Source: Albula goreensis (taxonomy: Eukaryota > Chordata > Actinopteri > Albuliformes > Albulidae). Taken from it: a stretch of 64,000 nt of DNA. The position numbers and the translations under genes are program-made. Numbering within the stretch: position 1 is the stretch's first letter; each line of letters starts with the position of its first letter. The notes beneath the pieces are model-generated. The model was not told the DNA's origin. It saw only the letters and a list, made by a program, of their open reading frames with translations, and ran no database searches. Shown here one piece after another: positions 1 to 12,400 of this stretch. The stretch lies in assembly GCA_022829145.1 (NCBI GenBank), contig CM040753.1, positions 13,344,884 through 13,408,883 on the forward strand. The letters are read 5' to 3'.

Positions 1-1022
1 GTGCCAATTGATTTAAAAGACTAAGTTTTTGGTGTTTCCCATTAACTCACAAATACGGTTGTGATTCATACAGTCATTTTATTCTTGCATGTGGTTCATG
101 CAAGTGGTGTGAATATGAGCCCATTGCAGCAATGGCACAGTAAGACCATAGCAAATTTTGTTACGCCAAAAAAAAACTTTGAGGGTTTGAGAAACAGTGC
201 CTGTCCTCTCTTTCTTCACAGATTGCCTTGTTTTTTTCTTCTCTATCAATACATGTGCATTTGCACTTCACTGAGTAAGAACACATTGTTACCTTTTAAC
301 TGTAAGCATTGAGCAATAGTATTACCCAGTCCACAGCAGGGGGACAAAGCATTACTTTATGATGAAAAATCAGTGTTCATGACAGTACACCATCAGCTTT
401 TAAAACCTGGCCTGGGTGGAGATCCCTTTGCTATATTTATCCAATTTTATTTAGTCCTCTACAGTATCCAGCTCTTAGTAAAGTGGAGTCTTGTGTTAAT
501 GCAGTCCTTTATTCTTGGGCACAGAGGGGGTTTTGTTTGCAGTTAAGTTCATTGCATGGCTTCTGTGCTTTCGAGAGTCCTACTATATTGCTGCAGGGAA
601 TTGTGGGGCAGAAAGTGACCCCCAGAATATACATTGGTCTTCATTTGTAATAGAGTAATGCAGTGAAAAGCCATTCTGCTTGGTCTGACATGGCCTAGAT
701 TGAAATCGTACAATAGGACCACATAGGTCATGTGCATCCCTATGCTAGATAACGACAGAGTATCAGCTGTACATATGTATGTGTGCGCAAATGGGAAGAA
801 AGTCTTTAATCCTACATGCTTCAAGCCAGCTGAAGTCAAAGGGATGGATGTACTCACAATTCTAATCTGTTCAGTTGTAAAGTTAGAGAGCATGGGGATT
901 TTTGGACTTGATACATGGAGAACCATTCCCTTTCTAGCCTGAAGGCACTCTACAAAGACAGACATACTCTCCAAAGCATTGTGTGACTCACGGGAACCGG
1001 CTTTCTGTCCTTTTTTTCGCAG
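1..1022. other. Upstream intron of mcf2l2, no exon recognised
   Basis: I see no coding exon here. The stretch reads as the intron before the first exon in the window, because that exon starts inside a codon (its Asp needs one base from an earlier exon). Short open frames on both strands lack splice signals and family resemblance. Confidence 0.5.
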
Positions 1023-1106
1023 ACGAGATAATGCAGCAAGAGATCAGGCCTCTCCTGGCAGTCGACATCATCGAACAGCTCCATCGGCAGTTTGCTGTCC
1101 TCTCAG
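1023..1106 (+). CDS. mcf2l2: mcf2l2 exon 1 of those in window (N-terminus, CRAL-TRIO start)
   Basis: Acceptor TTTTTTCGCAG, donor TCAG|GTAAGC. It begins two bases into a codon and ends one base into the next. It encodes EIMQQEIRPLLAVDIIEQLH and then RQFAVLSG, the opening of the MCF2L2 lipid-binding region. Confidence 0.85.
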
Positions 1107-2721
1107 GTAAGCAGCAGCCTCCCTTAAAACAGCTGTTACTCTGCTGCGCCACTATGTGCATATGTTATTATAGCAGAGTAGCAGTGTTGGTGCAGCACCA
1201 CTGTTACATTGTAGAAAAATGGCACAAACATTGCACAAGCACCAATGCAACATCATGAAGATATCACTGTATCATTGTAAAAATACCGCTTTAACATTGC
1301 AGAAACACCGTTGTAACTTTACAGAGGCACTTCTGCAACATTATACATTATAAACAGTGAAAGCATATTACATGTTAGGTGGGAGAAACTCATTTCGTTG
1401 GGATCAACTTTCTATGAAACAGTATTGACCAATATGCATGACAGAATAAAATTTTACATCTTGAATAGGCATATCTTGGATAGGCATGTTACAGCTTTGA
1501 ATGCTAGATTATGCTTCTGCCTGTTTCTACAGCAATCTGTAACAGTATAGTGATCCATCGAAAGAACACCATTATTGTAAATCACAGCCTTCACATTTGA
1601 TAACCAAAATGAAACATTGAGGTTCTTCCTCTCCCTGACCACATTTAGTGTGCCTTGTATGTACAGTGAGCGGTTAGCAGTGATCCTTTTCCTGGGCACC
1701 ACTAGATCATTGCTCTAGATCATGTTATTAGTGGCTTCATTTTCATTTCCTTTCAGTGAACATTTGTGATTGCTTTGGTTATCAGTTGGTTTGCTGTGGC
1801 CCTTGGGAGTATTGAGCTTTCCTGTAATCCCTTTCTTCTTAATGATGTTCCAAACAGTATTAGTAAGCCTAAGGTTTGGGCTACGTCTCTTTTATTTTAT
1901 AGAAAACTTATTTTCTTATTTTTCTTATGTCTTTTAAATCCTTGGCCTCATAATGGCTTCATTGACTCTCATTGGCACAGCATTGGTCCTCATATTGACA
2001 GACACCAGTAACAGACAGCATGTTTGGTTTTGGGTACATGTTTGAGAGAAGGAGAGACAGAGAGAAGTGTGAGCTCTGTTGGCAGCATAGAAGTGATGCA
2101 GTCAGTGGCACACAGAGCTGTTGTAGTCAGTGGGCTCTCTCTGTCTGTAGCACACACACTTGATTTTGTCAGTAGGCTCTCTCTGTCTGTAGCACACACA
2201 CTTGATTTTGTCAGTAGGCTCTGTCTGTCTGCAGGACACAGAGCTGTTGTAGTCAGTGGGCTCTCTCTGTCTGTAGCACACACACTTGATTTTGTCAGTA
2301 GGCTCTGTCTGTCTGTAGCACACAGAGCTGATGTAGTCATTGGGCTCACCTTTGCAGCCACGGTCTGCTCCCCAGCAGCAAGCTGGCTGTCATTCCCACC
2401 CACACGAGTCAAACCGCAAAAGGCCAGCTGGCCTGCTCTGCTAAGCTGCCACCCAAACCCAAATTCTGTGGCTTCCCAGTGAGGCTGTCCATTATGTAAC
2501 TGCTCTGCTGGGAAAGAAAACAAGTTGAGTACTCTGTTTTCCTTTGAGAGCACCCAGAAAAAGGGCCTTGTTTTTAACTAAAGCCTGTGGGGCAAAAAGT
2601 GAACCATGGTTATGGATTTCACTCTGCAACCATTTTTCCTCTCCTGGTATCAGTTGGAAGGATGAAAGATCCTGGGGAGAAGGGAAGTCTGAACATTTTC
2701 ATGAAAGCTTGTATTTGCATG

Positions 2722-2765
<44 letters not shown>

Positions 2766-5700
2766 CATGTGCACATGTGAATGTGTTCTTAGCTGTGTCT
2801 ATGTATGCCTTTCTGTGGATATGTGTGTTTGTGAGCATATATGTTTTGCTCATTTGTGTGTGTTATTAGCAGAGCCTGTGTCTAAAATGTGTGATTCCTA
2901 AGCCCCCTCACTACCCTGGGCCGCAGGCTGATCTACTCAGGACAGAGAGTCCTTAAATTAGAACCTTAAACCCAGCATTTGTATCACCTGCTGTGCTGTA
3001 ACTGAGAGCAGATGGGTTTGCCCTGCTCTGGGCCTCAGACTCAGTGTGGATCATGCCATCCACAGTTATCTGGAAGTGTCATGCTGGCTGGAGGGATGGG
3101 CAGGTAAGAGGTTCCACAGAGAGGAGGCTCTTGCCAGGAACTGAACTTCTTGTTTTACAGAATGCTGAATGGTTCCACCTCCCTACCTCTGGCCTGAGGC
3201 ACCACAGAGGCCACGCTGCGATGCAAACCACTAGTTAGTGGCAATGTCTTATGACTGGCCAAGTCAGTCATGTGATCTGAATCCAGTTGAACATGCTGAA
3301 CAGAAAGCTTAAGGCAACTAGCCCTGAAAGATGCAGAATTTGCAGGTGGCTGCAGTACATGGGTGGCTGAGCATCACCAGAGAAGATACTCAGCATGTGG
3401 TGATGTCTGTTGCTCACAGACTTAAAGCAGTGATTTGCGAAGTACTGAACATGACTACTTTCATTTACATAACATTAATATTTCCCAAACATTATAGTGC
3501 CCTAAAATGGGGGGCTATGTGTAAAAAGTGCTATGATTTCTACATGATGAAACTAAAATACCCTTCAAGGTACCACTTGAAGATTGAAAAACCATTGTGT
3601 CTGAATCCAAACAGGGAATTTAAGCTGACAGGTCTGTTGTTAAAGGGCTGGTGCTTCCAAGATCAATGCAGGAAACCCTTTGAAAGGGTCTGGAACATTC
3701 CAGAGGCTGACAGTGTCTGCCTGAAATCGGAAGCAGGCTTTTTCTGAATGGCTGATCCAGGAATGGGGAGAATGTGTGTAAACTCTTTTAGAGCCCTGAG
3801 TTTAAGTAGAAAATCAGGTAGGCATTTGTAGCTTCAGGCAGAGACCCTGCCTTAGATTTTTAAATTGGTAGGAATCAACCTCAAAACTGATTTGAGGAAT
3901 GGATTTAGGAAAAGGGACACACTTTTATTGCTGCTTTTAGTGATTGTCTGTACTTAAACAGATACCAAGACAATTTAACAACTAAACCATTCTACCATTT
4001 TGTCTGAACACACTGATTGTTTTTACCTGATTGCTCCTCCCTTTTTCCCAACCCAAACACATTGCTTAAGCAGTGTACCTACCTTATTTCTAAGGCCTAA
4101 TTGGCTAGTGATTTAATGGAAATCACAAACTCTGCAGACAATACCCTTGACTTTCCATGACTGGGGTTGAGTAGCTCTGCTTAAATCTGTGCATAAAAAA
4201 TGCTGGATTGAGGAGATCCATTCATTCCCACTAGTTCAGCCAGAGGCCAGCTCTGTTTTAAATTCAGGGGCGGACAGTGAGATGTCTGGTGAATGGTGAC
4301 ATATGCATTGTCTTTCAGTCGTGGTGCTGAACTGAAGGGAGGGAAATGAACATTACATTATCACTGCAGTAACCACCTTCCTCAGCCTCTCTTCTACTGA
4401 TGATCCTCTTGACCTCTTCAGCTGTTATTTCCTTCCCCTGATGGGGCCCTTTCTGTAACATGCCTGTGTTGGACTCGGGGTGTGTAAAAACAGCAGTTAT
4501 ATGCATTGTTTCAGTTACAGTTGAAGACTGCCCAGACTCAGTGACCATGGTCAGAAACCGTCCCATTTGGAGTGGGCATAAACTCCAGAGGAATAATTTT
4601 AAGCAATAAAATAAGCAATAGAACACTAGATAGGGGATGATAATGTTTTGGTAACTGGTATCTTTCCTATTCTTCTAGCTTCTACATGATGGGAAAATAT
4701 TAATGATTTAATGTATTAGCTCAGTTCTGTATTTGATTATAATGCTTGCAAAAACTTTTATTGAAGATTGTTTTACATTGTGCTGAATTTTAATTGTACA
4801 TTTTAGAATTAGTGTAGTCATATTAAGCAATTAACTATTAACAAGAATATTGCAGAATGAATGCATGGTTGGCACTAGTAAGTTCAACACTCCCCCCTAG
4901 TGGTATGTTAAAGAAAAGGAATCTTAGTTTGGATTGTAATGAAACGCATGAGATTCACAAAGGAGATTTCCAGCATAGACATTTCCTTTACATTTATATT
5001 AAGAGATTTTATATATTTAACTGTATCCTCAATTTTTTTAAGCATCTGTAAGTTTTTGTGCTGTGACTCTTTAACCAGTCACTGCCAAAACGCACCAAAA
5101 ACCAGCATTCACCATTAGTTCTTCTGGACTAGAGTTAAACCTGTAGACTGCAGTCCTCCAAGACTCAAATTGTGCACCTCTGCTCTTGGTCCAAAGTGAT
5201 GTAAAGGGCAGAACAAAGCTGATGATGCAGAAATGTCTTTATTCTTCAGGGGGAAGAGGGAAAGATGGAGCCCCTATAATCACGTTTCCAGAGTACTCTG
5301 GCTTCAGCGAACTTCCAGATGAAGATTTCCTTAACGTTGTCACATACCTGACCAGCATCCCCAGGTAAGAGGCCACATTGCCTTTATTCCGCAAAGATGA
5401 GTGTGTTTAACTAGGCATACTGGGTCTGGCTTTGACTGCAATTTCATAAAACCTAAAAATGGATGGTTGAGGAGGATGGTGATGCTGATTAAGGAAATTA
5501 GGGTGGAGTACATTGTGTTTTAACTTCTGTTAGGTTCCCCTGTTTTGGTGCAGAGGAGAGCCAGTATGTTGAGCAACAATTGGAATAATTTAAAATTCCT
5601 GTGTTTCCCTTAACTTTCCTTTCTGTTTCAGTGGGGCCACTTCATGCCATGTAACAGAATACCAGTGCCCCTAGTGTAAATACATGTGCTAACAAGTACG

Positions 5701-8700
5701 AAAACCTACATTTTGTAATGTGAGCTTCTTGGAATTTCAGCAAATTCATGTGCAGTCAGGAAAACTCATCTATTTAGTTTAGGTGTTTATTGATATGCAA
5801 ACACTGTTGCATTGATTTTGGTGGAAGGCTATGCCTTCTCGAGTGCCCCCTGCTGAAGAAGCCCAGAAATTACACTACCAAAATTAAACAACTGGTCAGG
5901 AGAATAATCTCAAACCCTCCTCAGTGACAGTAAAACTGAAGCAAGTAGGTGGAGGCTGGTTTGAAGGTGGACAACAAAACCAAAGGAAAAAAGCAAAAGC
6001 ATAACAGTAAGAACACATGTACAGCAGTCTTGAATATGCTTGAACTGGCATTTAAGTACACAGGTAAATGCAAGGTCAGCAATCACAATCTGATTAGTTT
6101 AACCTCAGCTGATGTCAAACAGCAACACGGCAGACTCAGCTGCTTGTCATCTGACCAAGAGTCTAACTTTAGTTTCCAGCCTGATCAAGCTTCACCATGT
6201 TATTTAAAGAAAAATTTCAGAGTTCAGCCAAATCAATGGTTGTAAGAAACACTGACAATAAAGAACAACTGTTGTCCATTTCCTACAAAATGTCAAATCA
6301 GCCCTGCCTTAAAAAAGCATGTGTATCTCATAACATTACTCTTCACTGATTTTCTGTATCGCAGATGTTATTACGGAGTCCGTTTTAATGAGAACAAATC
6401 CTCACTTCTCTTTCCTGTTCTGGTTTTACAACTTTGCAAAATGTGAGACAGCACAATGAGGTTTTTCATTTTCATATAGTCTCTAGAGTCAGTCCTGGAC
6501 TAGAACACTCTAAGGGTCTCTACCTCTACTACATTAACTACCAGGCTGTTTCATGCATTTACATCTGTGTCTAAAAGATACTGTGTGATATCAGTGCAGA
6601 ATTTACCTTGAACTAATTTCCATCTATGCACCCTTGTTTTGCTGACAGCACTATAAGCATAAATCATTTTGCAGATAACTCTTTTCTGATTCTAAAAACC
6701 TCAGTAATTGAATGACCTCATTTCCTACTTGGCCCAGACAGTTCAGGCCCTGGCACCAAGGCTGACACATTCATCTGGAAAACCACATTATGTGCAGTGA
6801 GGCAGTCGTGCACTTCTTATAGCTACCACTTCTTATGAAACTCCACTTTTCCAAACTTCTGTGGACAGTCATTACCCGATGACACTTATCAGTAATAATA
6901 TATTTCAGTCATTTATTGACAATTACTGTGTTACTGATTTTATAGGCTAAAATGCACTGGCTGATGTATTCTAAGAACAGTTTTTATTGCCATTAAAGCT
7001 CAATTCGAGTGATAATTTTGACAGTTTGTGTGAAATGAATTCCACACAGTTATGAAATAAACATAGCCGCAAGTAGTCAAGATAATGCAATCTATTTTTC
7101 CTGTGTCATGAATTCGGACCATTAAAACCAAGCCCAATGTTTACTAAAATGGTGCAAAACACGAGACACATGGCCTGTTTTACTTGCTGTGTGAAATCAG
7201 GGGCCCTGGATTTGTAAAGCTGTGACTAGCCCACTTACTTTCAGTGTGGTTGTATTTGCTTTCCTCCTGATTTCTCTTAGTCTGGATGCTGCCAGTATTG
7301 GATTTGTTATAGTTATTGACCGGCGCAGAGACAAATGGAGTTCAGTGAAGGCTTCCTTGGCTCGGATAGCGGTAAGTGAAACACTTTTTGAATTCATCAG
7401 CAGCATTCAAATGTTATAAGACTGTTAAAAGAAAGTAGGGCCTAGAAACATAAATATTACCAGCTTAAACTAGCCAATACATGTAAGGTAGCTATGCTAC
7501 CATTAGCTAGCCAACAATCCCTTCTTTTGAAGCCCTTAAACCTGTATAAAGTGTTGTTCACACTTGCTGCAGGGGGCCTTTCCAGGAAACCTGCAGTTGG
7601 TCCTGGTGCTCCGACCCTCCCGGTTTATCCAAAGAGCCTTTGCTGATATTGGCATTCGGCTACACCGTGATGACTTTAAAATGAAGGTACCGGTAAGCAT
7701 GCCTCTGTCTGTTCTCCCACAGTCCTCCACCAAATGTCCAAACACTGTGTGATGTGGGGTTGTTTCTGTCTGCCCATGACTGCATGTTCTCACTGTACAT
7801 CCAGCTGGCATAGGGGTCGAAGTGGAATGAAACTGGCATTAGATGATCACAAAACAGTCACAATCCCATTGTTCTCAGGTGCTACGGCAAATGTCCTCCT
7901 GCGTGTAGCTTGGGTGCATGCTCTCAGTTGGATATGTTCGAGATGTTTTGTATGTCTTCCTTGCATGTGACCCCTGCAATCTGCAATATGTGACCACAAA
8001 ATGAACTAAAAGCATCTTAAAATGACACCCCCAGGGACAGCCTGCTGGTGTTTTAGTATTAGTTTTTAGATTTATCATGTTGATAAAATATTTTTCTAGT
8101 TTCTCCTTTAGCCTCTAGCAGCCTTTATTTCAATTGTTTTTTTTTTTAACCACAAACAGTATTGTATTTTACTACCTGTTCAAATTCAGATCTGTTGAAG
8201 ACATTCAACAGTATGGTGTTGCTACAAACACAAAACAGTAAAAGAATAAACCCAAGTTAATATAGAAATGACTGTGAAATTGACCCAGTGACTCTTAACA
8301 TTTGCAAATCTGACCAGACATAGATTTGTGACATTGTTTTACAGTTGAAATAAGGTGCGATTGAGAAATGGAAAAAGTGCTCAGATTTTGCTGTATCATG
8401 TTCCCTGATTGATCCATGTTCCTGTTTCTGCTCCTCCATTTTCACAGATAATAATGCTAAATTCCCTGTCCGATCTGCATGGATACATAGACAAAACGCA
8501 GCTAACGTGTGAACTGGGTGGAAACCTTGAGTACTGTCATAGCCAATGGATTCACCATCGAACAGTGAGTTGGCCCTCGTATCTCTGCTGTTATGAGAGA
8601 AACATTTGATCCGTGCGGTGGCATGGTCATGTGACATTCAGACTGGCAACACATCTCATGGTGTTGCCCTTGTGGAGAACAAAAGAGCAGAAATTCTGCT

Positions 8701-9462
8701 CACAGTTTCACATCCCCTATGCTGTTCAGGAAGCAGGGGAGCACAGGGGATGCAGTCATCTGCACAGTTTGGTTACATTTAGAAACACATGGACTCAGTT
8801 TTGAAATGGTTTACTCATCTGCTTTTTAATTTTGTCTGCTGGTTGTTTCAAGAGCACATGCAAAGTGAAATAAAGTTCCAATGATGTCTGCCCTATTTTA
8901 AAATGATTTGTGTAATGAAAAGTTTAAGTGAATCTCATGTGGGTTTGAACAGTGTGCAGTGAACAGTTAAAAAGGGGCTAAGTTACCCTCATTCAGAGAG
9001 AGACTGTGGAGGGGACACCATTATTAATTAGGTGTATGGAGGAGACATTTGCAGAGCAAATCATTTTTTTATTCTGTCTATTGTTTAAGACACCATTAAA
9101 AGTCTTTCCTAGTTCAACCCAACACCTGTTTCTGCTTGTCATCCCATAACATGGAGATTGGCATTTTGGTATTGTTTACATGGCTGTGGAGATGTTTCAC
9201 CAGGTGTTTGAGGGAGAACCATTTTGACAAGATGTGTGTGAGCAGGAAGCTAACATCTGCCATCATAAACTGTAGGGATGTATGCAGCAGCACAATCATG
9301 TGTACAGTGTTGTCATATAAAAACACTTGGCTATGTCAAAGCCTTTGAAGACATGTCCACACATCTTGCTTTGTTCATAGATGGGGATGGCAACATTTCT
9401 CAACTTCTGAGCCAGTTTGCCATGAAAGAGTGAGATATAGCATTTACACTACTCTGCTGCTC

Positions 9463-9498
<36 letters not shown>

Positions 9499-12400
9499 GG
9501 GGGGGGGGGGTGTATTACATATATTATGAAAGTGAGATATTTTAGCCTATATCCTTAATGGTTAAGCCAAAGCAAGAGTTTGAGTAATAATAATTTCCAT
9601 GAAAGAAAAACATATCTCTCACTTGCATGAAAATACAGTGTAAAACAAATTAACATATCTAAAAGCACTGCTCAGAACTGCCTTTGTCAGAACAATGATC
9701 TGTAGGTTTTTTTGTTTTGTATTGAGTGTTAAGTTTTTTTTCTGTTATGAAAATTATGGGAGAAAAAAGGATTTTAAAATAAATTATTTTTTGCTAATGG
9801 GCATTATGTTAATTATCACACTCATTGAAATGGCCCTTAGTAATGAATCATGTTGAGCAGTGTCCCCTACAGTAGGAGACAGAATGTGATAAGACTCTTT
9901 CAATGGCTCTGCAGGCCATTGAGAACTTTGCCATGACTGTGAAGACCACGGCGCAAATGCTGCAGAAGTTTGGCACGGACCTGGCTGAGACCGAGCTGCC
10001 CAATGACGTCCCATGCACAAAAGACCTGCTGGGGGCCCACACACACAAACATGACACACTGAGGGTAGGTCTGAAATCTCAACGCGCTCTCACCTCACCG
10101 TGTGGAAACAGCATCTGATGTACCAGTGACCTCCATACCAGGGACATGGCAGCTAAGACTGTGATCAGTGAATATGGGTGGCATTTGAATTGCTTCCCCA
10201 CATTATACCTCACAAATTGAGCTATGTTTTCAGCCCCAGGCTTAGTAAAACTTGTCCCACATAACCTCTGCCCCCCATTTTCTGCCCTGTGGCCTCCTGT
10301 GTTCTCAGCACTGACTTTCCATGCTTTGAAGATTTAGGGTGTATGACTCATACTGGCCTGGAATGGCCTGTTTTCCTTTTGGGTCACAGCCGTTATGCTT
10401 TCCTTGGCGGTGCTGGCCTTTGTGAGGGAGAATTGTCAGTTGATTTTTTTTTTTTAAATTAGGATTTCTGAGAAGTAGAACATATTTCTTTGGATTTCAA
10501 AATGCAAAATAAGCCTGTACAGTGTCATATTTCTGAAGAGAGACAAAACCACAGTTTATGTAAATTCTGGTGTCATATTCATTCATACAGAATGAGCTCA
10601 AGCTGGCGATGAAACAAGGAACTACATTGCTTTCCTGCATCAAAGAGCAAGCTGCCAAAAATGGCAATTATAAACTCAACCCTGATGAAGCAGAAAACTT
10701 GACAACTGTGGAAAGGTTTGTCTGTTTGGTTCTGAATGTAAATAAAATTCTCATTTTCTTTCACTGCGTTCTATACTAATATATAGCTTAAAAATATACT
10801 ACTTCTGGGTAAAACTGTTGTCTTGATCTGCAGGTTACATACACCTGAAATATCCTTTATGCATTGCACAGTGTGTATTATATTATGTGATAATAGAGAC
10901 AAATAAGGAAATCTGAACACTTGTAACTAAGTACCTAAGTAATTCATTATAACTATTGGTTCAGATCAGCTGCACAGTAAAATGTATATATTAATCATGA
11001 TCACAGTTATGGCTAGTGTAATTACCTCATCAGGACAGGCCACGATTATTTTATTATGTTGAATGCACTTTATGTAGCATGGCTGCTTTATCAAACCAAA
11101 CAGTATTGATTAGCTGGACTCACTAGGTTACTGTTATGTTTATTTAACAATACCATAGTAATGGCACATGAAAATGCAATTATTGCAACATTATTTTGTC
11201 AGTTTAGAGGTGTGTGAAAGTTCAATAAAACAGTTTGAGAATAATTAACAGCTTTACTGGTTTTTGTACTCTGTTGTCACAAAAAATATATGTACATCTC
11301 TGATCTGTTTCATGTTACTAATATTATATTTAATATTCACAATATTTAATATTTTTGCCAAAATCATGCAGCCCCACAGTTTAGACATATCACTTGACAT
11401 TTGTATACTGATGTATTCCTATTTTTGCACATAGTTTACTGCCACCACTAGAATATCAAGAGTTATGTATTTTTTTGGTTTGACAACATTTATTATGAAT
11501 GATTGTAATTGTTAGTAGTGCTCCTGAGAGCTCATGTCTCACGTCTGTCTCAGGTTGCTGGCTCAGCTAGATGAAACTGAAAATGCTTTTGAACAGTTCT
11601 GGTCGAAACATCACGTGAAGCTGGAACAGTGTCTGCAGCTGCGCCATTTTGAGCAGGACTTCAGAGAGGTCAGTCCGCATCCTATAATAACATTGTAATG
11701 GTGATTGTATTTATATGGAGCCTTTCATTTCATGATCTGACAGTACTTCACAGTGATACTCTTCTCAACCTCCATCTGTGAATTTGGAAAAAAATCAGAG
11801 CATTGAAACTTGGATCTTGTTCATTGCTCTATGTAATTGGCTCTCCATGTCTCCCACCCCTACCCCTCCCCCAGGTGAAAGCTTTCTTTCTAGCCCTCCC
11901 AGTTAATTGTGTTCTCTCTTTGCCCCAGGTGAAAGTGTCTCTGGATGGCCTGATGCAGAGCCAGGATGCGCTGTCGGACAGTGGAGACAGTGCTGCCCGC
12001 GTGGAACAGCTGCTGAAAGAGCTCAAGACCTTAGAGGAGAGGGCCCAGGTCAGAGCCAAACTCCTCTCACAGATAACTCTGCACAGCACTGGTCCAAACA
12101 TGCTGGCACAGTGCAGGACATGAATGTAAGCCAGATTGGGGGCATTGTGACTGTGTAAGTGGTGTGTGTCTGAGCACTGTTCTGGGGCTGTGCCTTGCAG
12201 GAGTCTGTGGAAAAGGCACAGCTGCATGCGTCGCATGGGGACCAACTGATCCAGAGCAGCCACTACGCTGTGGACTCCATCCGGCCAAAGTGTGTTGAGC
12301 TCCGCCGCATCTGTGATGACTTCACCAACGGAGCCAAAAAGAAGTGTGATGTCCTCACCAAGTCTCTCGAAATCCACAAAGGAATAGACAAGGTAAACTG

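Noticed and set aside
549-974. 141-residue - strand frame
   Set aside because: No recognisable domain, no conservation clue, and no neighbouring exons on that strand.
2024-2482. 152-residue + frame and overlapping - frames
   Set aside because: They are kept open by the 42-bp minisatellite (divisible by three). The products are pure repeats, with no splice context.
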